Shown: positions 43,227-52,105 of the stretch, piece after piece
How the letters are laid out: every line of letters starts with the position of its first letter
Numbering within the stretch: position 1 is the first letter of the stretch
DNA from: Deltaproteobacteria bacterium
Lineage (GTDB): Bacteria > Desulfobacterota > GWC2-55-46
Assembly: GCA_016218105.1 (NCBI GenBank)
Contig: JACRET010000005.1
Location: 1 to 64,000 of the forward strand
Direction of reading: 5' to 3'
DNA: 64,000 nt
Position numbers and translations under genes: made by a program
Notes under the pieces: model-generated
What the model was told of the DNA's origin: nothing
What the model saw: the letters and a program-made list of their open reading frames with translations, nothing else
Databases searched by the model: none

Positions 43227-45608
43227 TTAACCGCACTCGCTGTAGCCGCAGCCCCTGCACACAAGGCATCCGTCAGAGTGCTCCACTGCGCTGCCGCAGT
43301 CAGGGCACGCGCCCCTCTTCATTATCTCGTTGGCGAGCGTAAAATCAAGCTTTGAAGAAGCCATATTTATGTCTGTCATGCCCAACGAGAGCGTCTGGCC
43401 GGTATTTCTCTTAAGTCCCAGATACCAATCCATCGCCTGGGCCATCGCGTCGGAACACGACATGACCTTGCCGCCCCCGAAGCCTACTGGCAGGTGGCAG
43501 CTGATGCCCCTCATCTGCTGGACTATCTCTTCGGCCTGTATGCCGCTCCTTAACGCCAGCGACGTCATCCTGCCCATCGCCTCGCACTGAGACGACACGC
43601 ACCCGCCGGCCTTGCCGATCTGGGTGAATATCTCAAACGGCCTGCCTTCCTCGTCTTCATTTATAGTAACATAAAGATTGCCGCAGCCGGTCTTTATCTT
43701 TCTGGTCACGCCGAAGGCGACCTCTCCTCTCGGTTTCGGCTTTGGTGAAGTGGATGCCGCCACCGCCTCGGCCCTTACTTCCGCCTCCTGCGGGGCGGCC
43801 GGTTTTTCACTGCCCTTGTTCAAGACCTGCACTTCCCTGGAGCCGTCCCTGTAGACCGTCACACCCTTGCAGCCGAGCCTGTAGGCCATTATGTAAACCT
43901 CGGCTACTTCCTCGACGGTAGCTTCGTTAGGGAAGTTCACGGTCTTGCTGACCGCGTTATCGGTATACTTCTGGAACGCGGACTGCATCCTTATATGCCA
44001 CTCCGGGGTAATATCGTGGGCAGTAACGAATACCCTCTTTACGTCTTCCGGCACGCCCTCCACATCGTGGAGCGTCCCTTTCTTGGCGACCTCTTTCATC
44101 ACCTCCGGGCTGTCGAACCCCCTCTCCCTGGATATCTCCTCAAGAAGCGGGTTTACCTCCAGAAGCTCCGTCCCTTCCATTACGTTCCTTGTAAAGGCAA
44201 GCGCGAAGAGCGGCTCGATCCCTGAAGAGCACCCGGCTATTATGGAGATCGTCCCCGTCGGTGCGATCGTAGTCACAGTGGCGTTCCGGATGCCCTTGAG
44301 CTTGCCGTCAAACAGCGAGCCCTTGAAGTTGGCGAAGGCGCCCCTTTCAGCGGCGAGATCGATCGAAGCCTCCCTCCCCTTCTCCTGTATAAAAGACATG
44401 ATCCGCTCAGCCAGCTCTATCGCCTCTTCGGAATTATACGGGATGCCCAGCCTTATGAGCATGTCCGCGAACCCCATTACGCCAAGGCCTATTTTCCTGT
44501 TCGACTTGGTGACCTTCTCTATCTGGGATATCGGGTATTTGTTCATCTCTATTACGTTATCGAGGAAGTGGACTGACTTGCGTATCGTCTCCTCCAGCTT
44601 TTCCCAGTTGAACTCGTATTCGCCGCCCTCCTCCGATATCATCCGGCTTAGGTTGATGGAGCCGAGGTTGCAAGACTCGTAGGGAAGGAGCGGCTGCTCT
44701 CCGCAGGGGTTTGTCGATTCTATCGCGCCCACATGAGGGGTCGGGTTATCCTTGTTCATCTGGTCTATGAAGATGACGCCGGGGTCTCCGTTACGCCATG
44801 CCATTTCAACTATCTTGTCGAAAACCTCGCGCGCGCGTCTTTTCGCCACAGGCTTACTGTCCCTGGGATTTATTATGTCGTACTCGCCGTCTATCTCCAC
44901 GGCGTTCATGAAAGGCTCTGTCAGGCTGACGGATATATTGAAGTTATTTAATTTGCCGTTATCTTCCTTGCAGGTTATGAAGTTCATGACATCGGGATGG
45001 TCGACCCTCAGGATACCCATGTTGGCGCCCCTTCTGGTGCCGCCCTGCTTTATGGCCTCAGTGGCGCTGTCGAATACCGTCATAAATGATATCGGGCCCG
45101 AGGAAATACCCGATGTAGACCCTACGGTATCGCCCGAAGGGCGGAGCCTTGAGAAGGAGAAGCCGGTGCCGCCGCCGGATTTGTGTATAAGGGCCGTGTG
45201 CTTCACGGCCTCGAAGATAGACTCCATCGAGTCCTCAACCGGGAGGACAAAGCACGCTGAGAGCTGCTGCAGCTCCCTTCCCGCGTTCATAAGAGTTGGG
45301 GAGTTGGGCATGAAATCAAGAGAGGTCATCATCTTGTAGAACTCCCTTGCGACTTCGTCTATATCAGCTTCGGGGTCGAAGTTCTTGTCAGCCTGGGCGA
45401 TGTTGAAGCTGACCCTCCAGAACATCTCCTCTATGGTTTCAACAGGTTTGCCGTCGAGGTCTTTTTTGAGATACCTCTTTTCCAGAACCCGCTTGCCGTT
45501 TTCATTTATCTCGACCGTCGGCCTTGCAACCTCGGGCTGAGACTTTTTCACCTTCTTTTTTTGCGGCAAGGCGGAGTTCAGTAGGCGGCTGTAAATGTCC
45601 TGATCCAT
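43227..45608 (-). CDS. nrdJ: Adenosylcobalamin-dependent ribonucleotide reductase, long form (class II)
   Basis: A 793-residue class II RNR. Catalytic residues are C119 (SACFV), C302 and E304 (NPCGEQP) and C313. A low-complexity PAPQEAE linker joins the barrel to a TSCPD domain (TGCGNLYVTINEDEEGRPFE, MGRMTSLALRSG) and a C-terminal zinc ribbon (CPDCGS, CRGCGYSECG) typical of the long form. It is the more complete of two copies in the window. A promoter with paired NrdR boxes lies 200-255 bp upstream, and a pair of direct repeats lies in the leader. Confidence 0.96.
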   Translation of the reverse strand: MDQDIYSRLLNSALPQKKKVKKSQPEVARPTVEINENGKRVLEKRYLKKDLDGKPVETIEEMFWRVSFNIAQADKNFDPEADIDEVAREFYKMMTSLDFMPNSPTLMNAGRELQQLSACFVLPVEDSMESIFEAVKHTALIHKSGGGTGFSFSRLRPSGDTVGSTSGISSGPISFMTVFDSATEAIKQGGTRRGANMGILRVDHPDVMNFITCKEDNGKLNNFNISVSLTEPFMNAVEIDGEYDIINPRDSKPVAKRRAREVFDKIVEMAWRNGDPGVIFIDQMNKDNPTPHVGAIESTNPCGEQPLLPYESCNLGSINLSRMISEEGGEYEFNWEKLEETIRKSVHFLDNVIEMNKYPISQIEKVTKSNRKIGLGVMGFADMLIRLGIPYNSEEAIELAERIMSFIQEKGREASIDLAAERGAFANFKGSLFDGKLKGIRNATVTTIAPTGTISIIAGCSSGIEPLFALAFTRNVMEGTELLEVNPLLEEISRERGFDSPEVMKEVAKKGTLHDVEGVPEDVKRVFVTAHDITPEWHIRMQSAFQKYTDNAVSKTVNFPNEATVEEVAEVYIMAYRLGCKGVTVYRDGSREVQVLNKGSEKPAAPQEAEVRAEAVAASTSPKPKPRGEVAFGVTRKIKTGCGNLYVTINEDEEGRPFEIFTQIGKAGGCVSSQCEAMGRMTSLALRSGIQAEEIVQQMRGISCHLPVGFGGGKVMSCSDAMAQAMDWYLGLKRNTGQTLSLGMTDINMASSKLDFTLANEIMKRGACPDCGSAVEHSDGCLVCRGCGYSECG

Positions 45609-45638
45609 GCGTTTTTATCCCCCCTTTTATCTGGCTTT

Positions 45639-45740
45639 ATTTCAATATCGGCGTATTTAAAAAATGATACCCTTAAAGGGCGGACACCTTAAAACGGACC
45701 CTGCTTATTTCAATACGGCGTGTTAAAAATAATGATACCC
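45639..45740 (-). repeat. Imperfect direct repeat in the nrdJ leader
   Basis: Units of about 35 bp at 45639-45672 and 45706-45740 share TATTTCAATA, CGGCGT, TTAAAAA and AATGATACCC (plus-strand reading) at a period of 67 bp. They lie between the NrdR-controlled promoter and the nrdJ start, so they would be transcribed. No known riboswitch motif was recognised. Confidence 0.5.
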
Positions 45741-45810
45741 ATGCCCGGCTGAAAACAGGCCAACGGAAACGAAAGGCTTAAGCAAATTAAGTAGTTGATT
45801 TATATGAGAA

Positions 45811-45864
45811 ATCGTTTATATTGTGGTTGAACAGTAGTAAACCACAACATATTGTGCCTGTCAA
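45811..45864 (-). promoter_or_regulatory. nrdJ promoter with tandem NrdR boxes
   Basis: On the minus strand TTGACA (complement of 45859-45864) and TTTACT (45836-45841) are 17 bp apart. The spacer is filled by the palindrome CCACAACATATTGTGC (45842-45857), which matches the NrdR consensus core with one mismatch. A second, weaker box (ATCGTTTATATTGTGG) lies at 45811-45826. The 31-bp start-to-start distance is the spacing known for NrdR box pairs. Repression by NrdR with ATP/dATP is the family expectation. Confidence 0.75.
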
Positions 45865-46171
45865 GGAAAAACCTGAAGCTCACATAAAAAAACATTTTTA
45901 ATAAAAAAATCAAGCGCCTGCGAAGCATTACGGCAAAAAAGGTGGACGCGCGATCAGGCGGAGAGCGGGCCGCGTCATTCGCCCGGTCAGTTCGATTGAA
46001 GGAGATATACAGGAGAAAGGCGACACACGAAGGCAGGCCCAGTGCAAAAAGACTTTTGTAAGAATACTGCAAGCAGCCGATTGGCCTCAAAAAAACTATA
46101 TGGATGAAAATACACGGAACCGCCATGAAAAACAGACAAAATCCCTTGCCCGATTCCGGATTTTACGGTTT

Positions 46172-46519
46172 TTATCCCTGTCCCCCTTCGTCGTGCCTGT
46201 AGGCAAACACCCTTACCTTCTCAATAGTTATAAGCCCCTCTTTTACCATTGAATCGAGGTGCGGGAGGAATTCCTCTATGCGCTCCGTCTTATCGACTAT
46301 CTCAACGATCATCGGCAGGTCTTCTGACAGCCTCAAGACCTTGGACGTATGTATCCTGCTGTGCACCCCGAAGCCGAGGGTACCCCTGACTGCCGTAGCC
46401 CCCGCCATGCCTCTTTTACGGGCCTCTTCCACTATGGCCTGGTAAAGGGGCTTCCCGCCGTATTTATCGCTCTCGCCTATGAATACCCTTACAAGCTCCG
46501 CTTCAAGCGGCAGTTTCAT
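46172..46519 (-). CDS. DUF190-family protein
   Basis: A 115-residue protein of the PII-like DUF190 family (RVFIGESDKYGGKPLYQAIVEEARKRGMAGATAVRG, then GFGVHSRIHTSKVLRLSEDLPMIVEIVD). The family has a ferredoxin-like fold and commonly sits beside crcB, as here, 16 bp downstream of it. A regulatory role for fluoride export is inferred from this recurrent pairing. GGAGG precedes the ATG. Confidence 0.92.
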   Translation of the reverse strand: MKLPLEAELVRVFIGESDKYGGKPLYQAIVEEARKRGMAGATAVRGTLGFGVHSRIHTSKVLRLSEDLPMIVEIVDKTERIEEFLPHLDSMVKEGLITIEKVRVFAYRHDEGGQG

Positions 46520-46535
46520 AGCCCACCTCCGGTTT

Positions 46536-46907
46536 TTATAGGAGCCTTCCTACGGCAAGCCCGATCATTAGAAATATAATGCCTGATATATTCTGAAGCG
46601 CAATGTTCCCGAACGCCAGGGCCCATTGGGAGTCTCTTAAGAGCTGGTTTGTCTCGAATATGAAACTTGAAAACGTAGTGAACGCGCCCATAAAGCCGAC
46701 CAGTACTATAGCCCTGGTCTCACCGGTGATCATCAGACGCTCTTCTGCCATCGACCAGATGAACCCGAAAAAGAGGCATCCGATCATGTTGACGGCGAAT
46801 GTGCCCCACGGGAACACCCCTCCTGAGATCCTCTGTACCGCCGCGCTCAGCCAGTAGCGGAGCAGCGTCCCGCCCACCCCGGCCAGGGCCATCCATAATA
46901 TCTTCAT
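46536..46907 (-). CDS. crcB: Fluoride ion exporter CrcB/Fluc
   Basis: A 123-residue inner-membrane protein with four helices that forms dimeric fluoride channels. Motifs are GGTLLRYWLS, GTFAVNMIGCLFFGF and GFMGAFTTFSSF, including the conserved Asn and Phe-box residues. The ATG at 46907 has GGAGA five bases upstream; a GTG one codon earlier is possible. No fluoride riboswitch was recognised ahead of it. Confidence 0.94.
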   Translation of the reverse strand: MKILWMALAGVGGTLLRYWLSAAVQRISGGVFPWGTFAVNMIGCLFFGFIWSMAEERLMITGETRAIVLVGFMGAFTTFSSFIFETNQLLRDSQWALAFGNIALQNISGIIFLMIGLAVGRLL

Positions 46908-46979
46908 CACATCTCCAGTGGATTTCAGACTATTCTAGTTAAAACCATTGATTAAATCAATTATTTTCTATGGTAGTTA

Positions 46980-47008
46980 TTGACTATGGGCGCACAATGG
47001 TGTTAAAT
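46980..47008 (+). promoter_or_regulatory. Probable promoter of the tol-pal operon
   Basis: TTGACT (46980-46985) and TTAAAT (47003-47008) are separated by 17 bp in the 272-bp divergent gap between crcB and tolQ. The leader to tolQ would be about 165 bases. Confidence 0.45.
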
Positions 47009-47182
47009 TTATGAAGATGTATCTGCCCCATAAACATCGCCAAAATAATCGCATCTTTTGTTGGAATAACTGCCAGGATCACCTGGGCTCGTTACGGCAT
47101 TTTCTTCCGGAAAGCACAGGGTTTCCAACCGGCGGCTTTTTAAATGGGTAATCCCAAATATGATTCAAAGAGGTAGGCTTAT

Positions 47183-47887
47183 TTGAACGGTTCCTTATAC
47201 ATCCAGCCGGGTCTTTGGGAGATGGTCTGGGGCGCTGGGATGATGGTTAAATTCGTCCTTCTGGTACTTCTCCTCTTCTCGATCTTCTCCTGGGCAATAA
47301 TCGCATACAAAATAATACTTTTAAAGAAAATAGAGAAGGAGACTACGGCCTTTTACGACCTTTTCTGGGACAAGCGGCAGTTCTCGCAGATAGCCGCCAT
47401 GTCAAAAGATTTCAAATCTACCCCCCTCGTCAACCTTTTCGGTTCCGTATACGCGGAATTATCCAACATGATCAAGGCCGCGGAGCAAAGCGGCACAAGG
47501 GTGCAGAGAGACGAACTGGAAAGGCTTGAGCGGATACTTAAAAAGGCGAAGGCTATCGAGACCGCCAAGATCGAATACGCGGTCGGTTTTCTGGCGACCA
47601 CAGGCAACACCGCCCCCTTTATAGGCCTGTTCGGGACTGTATGGGGCATCATGGCCTCTTTCAGAAGCATCGGGGCCAAGGGCGCCGCTAACCTCGCCGT
47701 TGTAGCCCCCGGAATATCCGAGGCGCTTGTAGCCACCGCCATGGGGCTGCTCGCCGCCATACCCGCGGTCATGGGCTATAACCATCTGCTTACGCGCATC
47801 GGCCGCATTACTACGGAGATGAATAATTTTTCCTCAGACCTTATAAACATAATCGAGAAGCAGATATCAAAAAAGCCCGGGAGCTAA
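47183..47887 (+). CDS. tolQ: TolQ/ExbB-family proton channel protein
   Basis: A 234-residue inner-membrane protein with three helices (about 20-42, 138-160 and 170-195). The conserved channel region is TGNTAPFIGLFGTVWGIMASF and SEALVATAMGLLAAIPAV. With TolR it forms the proton-driven motor of the Tol-Pal envelope system. The TTG start has AGAGGT upstream. It is the first of six tol-pal genes. Confidence 0.94.
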   Translation: MNGSLYIQPGLWEMVWGAGMMVKFVLLVLLLFSIFSWAIIAYKIILLKKIEKETTAFYDLFWDKRQFSQIAAMSKDFKSTPLVNLFGSVYAELSNMIKAAEQSGTRVQRDELERLERILKKAKAIETAKIEYAVGFLATTGNTAPFIGLFGTVWGIMASFRSIGAKGAANLAVVAPGISEALVATAMGLLAAIPAVMGYNHLLTRIGRITTEMNNFSSDLINIIEKQISKKPGS

Positions 47888-47891
47888 ACAT

Positions 47892-48302
47892 ATGGAGACA
47901 GGCCCCCAGGACGGCAAAAGGCATCTGTCGCAAATAAACGTCACGCCTCTTGTTGACGTAATGCTGGTGCTTCTTATTATATTCATGGTCACCACGCCCA
48001 TGATGCAGGAAGGCATCGATGTGAACCTTCCGAAGGTCGAGGCTTCTGCCGTTAAGACAAGCGATGAGCCCCTTGTCATCAGCATAGACCGGGAGCGGCG
48101 CGTATTTCTCAACAATAAGTCTTTCAAAAGCTCCGAACTAAGGGCGAAACTCGAAGCCATAAAAAAATCCGGCGGCAACAGGACGGTCCTCCTGAGGGCG
48201 GACGAGACCGTGCCTTACGGTATTATCATGTCCACCATGTCCGATATCCGGAAGGCCGGCATCGAGAAGGTCGGTATGGTGACTGAGCCGGGAGAAAAGT
48301 AA
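47892..48302 (+). CDS. tolR: TolR/ExbD-family protein
   Basis: A 136-residue protein with one N-terminal membrane helix carrying the essential aspartate (INVTPLVDVMLVLLIIF) and a periplasmic domain (LRADETVPYGIIMSTMSDIRKAGIEKVGMVT). It pairs with TolQ in the proton channel. GGGAG precedes the ATG. Its stop shares one base with the tolA start. Confidence 0.95.
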   Translation: METGPQDGKRHLSQINVTPLVDVMLVLLIIFMVTTPMMQEGIDVNLPKVEASAVKTSDEPLVISIDRERRVFLNNKSFKSSELRAKLEAIKKSGGNRTVLLRADETVPYGIIMSTMSDIRKAGIEKVGMVTEPGEK

Positions 48303-49147
48303 TGGAAGGGCTCCATAAGCTCCAGCGGGGTTTGGGCAAGACCCTTGCCGGATCCCTGATCCTCCATGTGATAGTTATCTCTGCCGGGGTATTTCTTTTT
48401 AACGCGGGCTCCAGGAAGGAATTCTTCGCCCCTGTTTATACCGTTGACCTCATAGCTCCGGGTCCTCCCGGGCCAAGGGCGGAAACCGTAAACGAGCCGG
48501 AAAGCGACGCCCCGAAAACACCCGAGGCAAAGACAAAGGAAAACACCGCTGAGATCGAGGCGGCAAAGAAAGAGACCGTCAAGATCCAAAAAAAGACGCC
48601 AAAAGACGCGGCATCGCTCTACGAGGCATTGAAGCGGGTCGAGGAAAGCGTCAAGAAAAAAGAAGCCGCCGTAGCGATAGACTCCAGGATACGCGAGATA
48701 AGAAAGAAGCAGGAGGCCGAGTCGAGAGAGACCGGCAAGCGGCTGGAAGAATTAAAGAAGGAGATCGGCTCAAAGACCGCGAAGACCGGCGGGGGAGCGG
48801 TCAAGGCGGCCGGCAAACCAGGGGCAAAGGGCGGCGGAACAACCGGAGGGAAGCTTAAGTCTGAGCACCCGGCCTATTACAGTATCATCCACGACAAGGT
48901 GCAGGAGCAGTGGATATACCCGGAGGGGTTCGAGCTTAAAAAGATATCCATCATCGTCGGGATCAGGATAGACAAGAACGGAAAGTTACTTGAGCTCGCG
49001 GTAGAGCAGAGCTCCGGCAACAAAAGATTCGACGAATCGCTTTTAAACGCGGTAAAAAAGGCGGAGCCGTTCCCGCCCCTCCCCCGGGATTTCGAGGGAA
49101 AATACCTTGAGACGGGCTTAAGGTTCTGCCCGGGATGTACGGAGTAG
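48302..49147 (+). CDS. tolA: TolA/TonB-like energy-transducing protein
   Basis: A 281-residue protein with a single N-terminal membrane helix (about 14-38), a long Lys/Glu/Ala-rich coiled segment (about 65-190) with proline-rich start, and a C-terminal TonB-type domain (YYSIIHDKVQEQWIYP, GKLLELAVEQSSGN, FPPLP). It spans the periplasm to link TolQR with TolB and Pal. The overlap with tolR suggests coupled translation. Confidence 0.9.
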   Translation: MEGLHKLQRGLGKTLAGSLILHVIVISAGVFLFNAGSRKEFFAPVYTVDLIAPGPPGPRAETVNEPESDAPKTPEAKTKENTAEIEAAKKETVKIQKKTPKDAASLYEALKRVEESVKKKEAAVAIDSRIREIRKKQEAESRETGKRLEELKKEIGSKTAKTGGGAVKAAGKPGAKGGGTTGGKLKSEHPAYYSIIHDKVQEQWIYPEGFELKKISIIVGIRIDKNGKLLELAVEQSSGNKRFDESLLNAVKKAEPFPPLPRDFEGKYLETGLRFCPGCTE

Positions 49148-49155
49148 ATGTGAAA

Positions 49156-50487
49156 ATGAATATTAAAATAACCGCTTTTTCAGGGCTTTTTCTTTTTCTG
49201 GTGATTTTCATCCTTCCGAAAGAGGCCGCTTCCAAAGTATATATAGATCTGGCGGCGCCAGCGGCCAAAAAACTCCCGATCGCCATCCAGGATTTCAAAT
49301 ACCTGGGAGACGCCGCATCCGCCAAAGACCCGGTTGCCGTAAAGGTGCAGGGAGAGCTCCTTGACTCCATCAGGTCGGACATAAGGTTTTCAAACCTTTT
49401 CTCGATAATAGAGCGGGAGGCATTTCTTGAAGACCCGGCCGCCTCAGGCATTACCGAGGGAGAGATAGACTTCAGGAATTGGCGCTCCATAGGCGCGGAT
49501 ACCCTGATAAAAGGCGGCTTTCTTATTGAAAAGGACAAGCTTACGGTCGAGATAAGGTTCTTTGACGCGATTACGGAGAAGCAGGTCGTGGGCAAGAGAT
49601 ATGTCGGTTCAATAAATAATCCACGGAGAGTGATGCACTTTTTCGCGGATGAGCTCTATCAGGAGCTTACCGGAAAAAAGGGCATATTCGCCACGCGTAT
49701 AATGTTCGTCTCCGACAAGGAAGGCAACAAGGAAGTATATATCTCTGATTACGACGGGAAAAACGCCCTTAAAATCACCCGTAACAGGTCGATCAACCTC
49801 TCTCCACAGTGGTCTCCTGACGGGAAAAAGATCCTTTACGTATCCTATAAAAAGGGCTGGCCGTCCCTGTACATGCTCGACTTGACTAACGGCAAGGATA
49901 CGGTAGTCTCGGCAAAACCGGGGATAAATATCGGCGGAAGATTCTCGCCCGACGGCGGCAGGGTCGCCCTTACCATGAGCGGGGAAAAATCCCCGGAGCT
50001 CTATCTCCTTGATCTTAATACAGGCGAGTACAAAAAACTTACCGACAACCGCGGCATCGACGTGTCTCCGTCGTGGTCTCCTGATTCGACAAAGCTCGCA
50101 TTTGTCTCTGACACTGCTGGAAACCCGCACATTTTTGTGTTAGACTTAACTACCGGGGATATAAAAAGACTTACCTTTAACGGTAAATACAACTCAAGTC
50201 CTGCCTGGTCGCCCGATGGCAAACAGATTGCTTTTGCCCGTTCCGACAGCGGAAAATTCAATATATGGGTAATGCAGGCTGACGGCAGCTCGATGTCGCA
50301 GCTGACTTTCGAAAACAGCGACAGGAACCCTTCCTGGTCTCCTGACGGCAGGCATATAATTTTCAGCTCCACCGCCCGCGGGGCCTCGTCACTCTACATA
50401 ATGCGCTCCGACGGGACAGGCCACATGAAGATCAATACCGGGATAGGGAATGAAAAATCCCCTGTCTGGTCGCCATATCAGCAATAA
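49156..50487 (+). CDS. tolB: Tol-Pal system protein TolB
   Basis: A 443-residue periplasmic protein with a cleavable signal peptide, an N-terminal alpha/beta domain (about 30-160) and a six-bladed beta-propeller with repeated SPQWSPDGKKI-type motifs (seen at least five times). It binds Pal and TolA. An ATG at 49156 gives the usual signal peptide; an upstream in-frame start at 49135 overlaps tolA. Confidence 0.95.
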   Translation: MNIKITAFSGLFLFLVIFILPKEAASKVYIDLAAPAAKKLPIAIQDFKYLGDAASAKDPVAVKVQGELLDSIRSDIRFSNLFSIIEREAFLEDPAASGITEGEIDFRNWRSIGADTLIKGGFLIEKDKLTVEIRFFDAITEKQVVGKRYVGSINNPRRVMHFFADELYQELTGKKGIFATRIMFVSDKEGNKEVYISDYDGKNALKITRNRSINLSPQWSPDGKKILYVSYKKGWPSLYMLDLTNGKDTVVSAKPGINIGGRFSPDGGRVALTMSGEKSPELYLLDLNTGEYKKLTDNRGIDVSPSWSPDSTKLAFVSDTAGNPHIFVLDLTTGDIKRLTFNGKYNSSPAWSPDGKQIAFARSDSGKFNIWVMQADGSSMSQLTFENSDRNPSWSPDGRHIIFSSTARGASSLYIMRSDGTGHMKINTGIGNEKSPVWSPYQQ

Positions 50488-50533
50488 TATTTTTTTTGTA
50501 ATCCTAACTTCTTCGACAAGGAGGAACATACAG

Positions 50534-51142
50534 ATGAAACGTTATCTTACCGTTATACCGATTCTTGCGCTGAGTTTGTCGATCATAGCCGGCTGCGGCG
50601 GAAAAAAGCTAATAAATGAAGAGATGGGCCAGGGCTCGCAAAGCAAGCCCTCGGAAAGCGGCCCGTCGGAAACCATCGTCCCCGACCAGAACCCCATGAG
50701 CGAGGCTGTTACGTCGGAAGACCTCCTGGGCGAGGCCAAGCTCGGCGGTAAATACGCCTCGCTTTCTCCGGGCGACGACCTTACAAAAGAAGCCATGGAA
50801 AGAGGCCACCTCTACACCATTTACTTCGACTACGACACGTATACGATCAGGGACGGCGACAAGTCTAAATTGGATAAAAACGCCAAATGGCTGAACCTTA
50901 ATTCAAGCATAGCAATCCGTATCGAGGGGCACGCCGATGAAAGGGGCGAGACGGAATACAACCTCGCGCTTGCCGAGAAAAGGGCGCGGTCCGTAAGAAA
51001 GTTCCTTGAGGATATGGGCATAAAGACAGACAGGCTCGATTCAATAACATACGGCGAAGAAAAGCCGGCTGATCCGGGCCATGACGAATCCGCCTGGTCA
51101 AAGAACAGAAGGGCCGAGTTCGTGATCACAAGGACAAACTAA
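50534..51142 (+). CDS. pal: Peptidoglycan-associated lipoprotein Pal
   Basis: A 202-residue lipoprotein with lipobox IAGC (Cys near residue 20), a Ser/Pro-rich linker and a C-terminal OmpA-like domain (YFDYDTYTIRDGDKSKL, IRIEGHADERGETEYNLALAEKRARSV, SKNRRAEF) that binds peptidoglycan. AAGGAGG sets the ATG at 50534. It anchors the outer membrane to the wall with TolB. Confidence 0.96.
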   Translation: MKRYLTVIPILALSLSIIAGCGGKKLINEEMGQGSQSKPSESGPSETIVPDQNPMSEAVTSEDLLGEAKLGGKYASLSPGDDLTKEAMERGHLYTIYFDYDTYTIRDGDKSKLDKNAKWLNLNSSIAIRIEGHADERGETEYNLALAEKRARSVRKFLEDMGIKTDRLDSITYGEEKPADPGHDESAWSKNRRAEFVITRTN

Positions 51143-51143
51143 G

Positions 51144-52061
51144 TTGTCTAAAAGATTTTTCATACCAATGCTCTTTCTTGGCGCCGTCCTCTACGGGTGC
51201 GGCCCCGGTTTTCCGATTATGACGGCGGAGCAGGAAAACCTGATGAAGAACGTAGACCGCATCGTCAAGGAAAACGAGGAGCTTAAGGCCAGGGTTGCAT
51301 CTCTTGAGGGCGGAGGGGCCGCTGAGATAAGGAAGGGCTTTGAGGATATAAAGCGGTCTGTGGCCGAGACCAATAACGGTCTGGAGGACTTGAGGCACCA
51401 GCTCTCCTTCGTAAAGGGCGACATGGAAGGGGCTGACCGCGACAGGACCCAGCTGAAAGCGGCGCTGGATTCCATGCAATCATCCATCAGGTCGGCGGAT
51501 GAACGCCTTACGAAGGTCGAAGAATCCGCCGACAGCGGAGCTGCCGGCATAAGGCAGATAAAGGACTCCCTGGAAGCCAACGCAAAAAAGATCGGCGAAC
51601 TGGGAGAGGCTGTCTCAGCGATAGAAAAAAAGGCTGTGGCGGCCGAAGCGAAGCGCCCGGAACAGGCCGCCAAAAAAGAGCCTGCCGAACCGGCCGACTC
51701 GATATACGCGAAGGCTTACAAGGACACCCTCGACAAGGAATATCCAAAGGCTACGGAAGGCTTCAGGACGTTTCTCGTACATTATCCCGATCATAAACTC
51801 GCCGGTAATGCCCAGTACTGGATCGGCGAGATATATTACGCCAAGGGCGACTGGGAGATGGCGATACTTGAATTCGACAAGGCAATAAAGAAGTACCCTG
51901 GAAGCGAGAAGCTGCCGGCGGCGATACTCAAGCAGGGTTTCTCATTTGAGAAGCTCGGCTCCAAAAATGAGGCCAAGGTGCTTCTCGAAGAGGTCGTTGA
52001 GAGATTCCCCAAGAGCCCTGAAGCCGGTATAGCCAAAAAGCGGCTGGCGGCCTGGAAATAG
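51144..52061 (+). CDS. cpoB: Tol-Pal system protein CpoB/YbgF
   Basis: A 305-residue protein with a signal and lipobox-like LYGC, unusual because E. coli CpoB is soluble in the periplasm. A long coiled coil (about 35-185) is followed by C-terminal TPR repeats (YAKAYKDTLDKEYPKATEGFRTFL, NAQYWIGEIYYAKGDWEMAILEF). It coordinates Tol with cell-wall synthesis in E. coli. The TTG start lies 1 bp after the pal stop. Confidence 0.9.
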   Translation: MSKRFFIPMLFLGAVLYGCGPGFPIMTAEQENLMKNVDRIVKENEELKARVASLEGGGAAEIRKGFEDIKRSVAETNNGLEDLRHQLSFVKGDMEGADRDRTQLKAALDSMQSSIRSADERLTKVEESADSGAAGIRQIKDSLEANAKKIGELGEAVSAIEKKAVAAEAKRPEQAAKKEPAEPADSIYAKAYKDTLDKEYPKATEGFRTFLVHYPDHKLAGNAQYWIGEIYYAKGDWEMAILEFDKAIKKYPGSEKLPAAILKQGFSFEKLGSKNEAKVLLEEVVERFPKSPEAGIAKKRLAAWK

Positions 52062-52105
52062 CCCTTTTCTTCAAGTAACGGGCTCTTCTGCCGATAAATA
52101 ACTAT

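Noticed and set aside
45609-45800. Cobalamin riboswitch in the nrdJ leader
   Set aside because: No B12-box or matching core helices were recognised; only the direct repeats stand out.
45800-46126. Open frame of 108 codons on the minus strand
   Set aside because: It overlaps the NrdR-box promoter, has low-complexity hydrophobic composition and no ribosome site, so it is probably not a gene.
46908-47060. Fluoride riboswitch upstream of crcB
   Set aside because: A GGCGATG is present on the minus strand near 47035, but the remaining conserved pairing and CTGATG-type segments are not.
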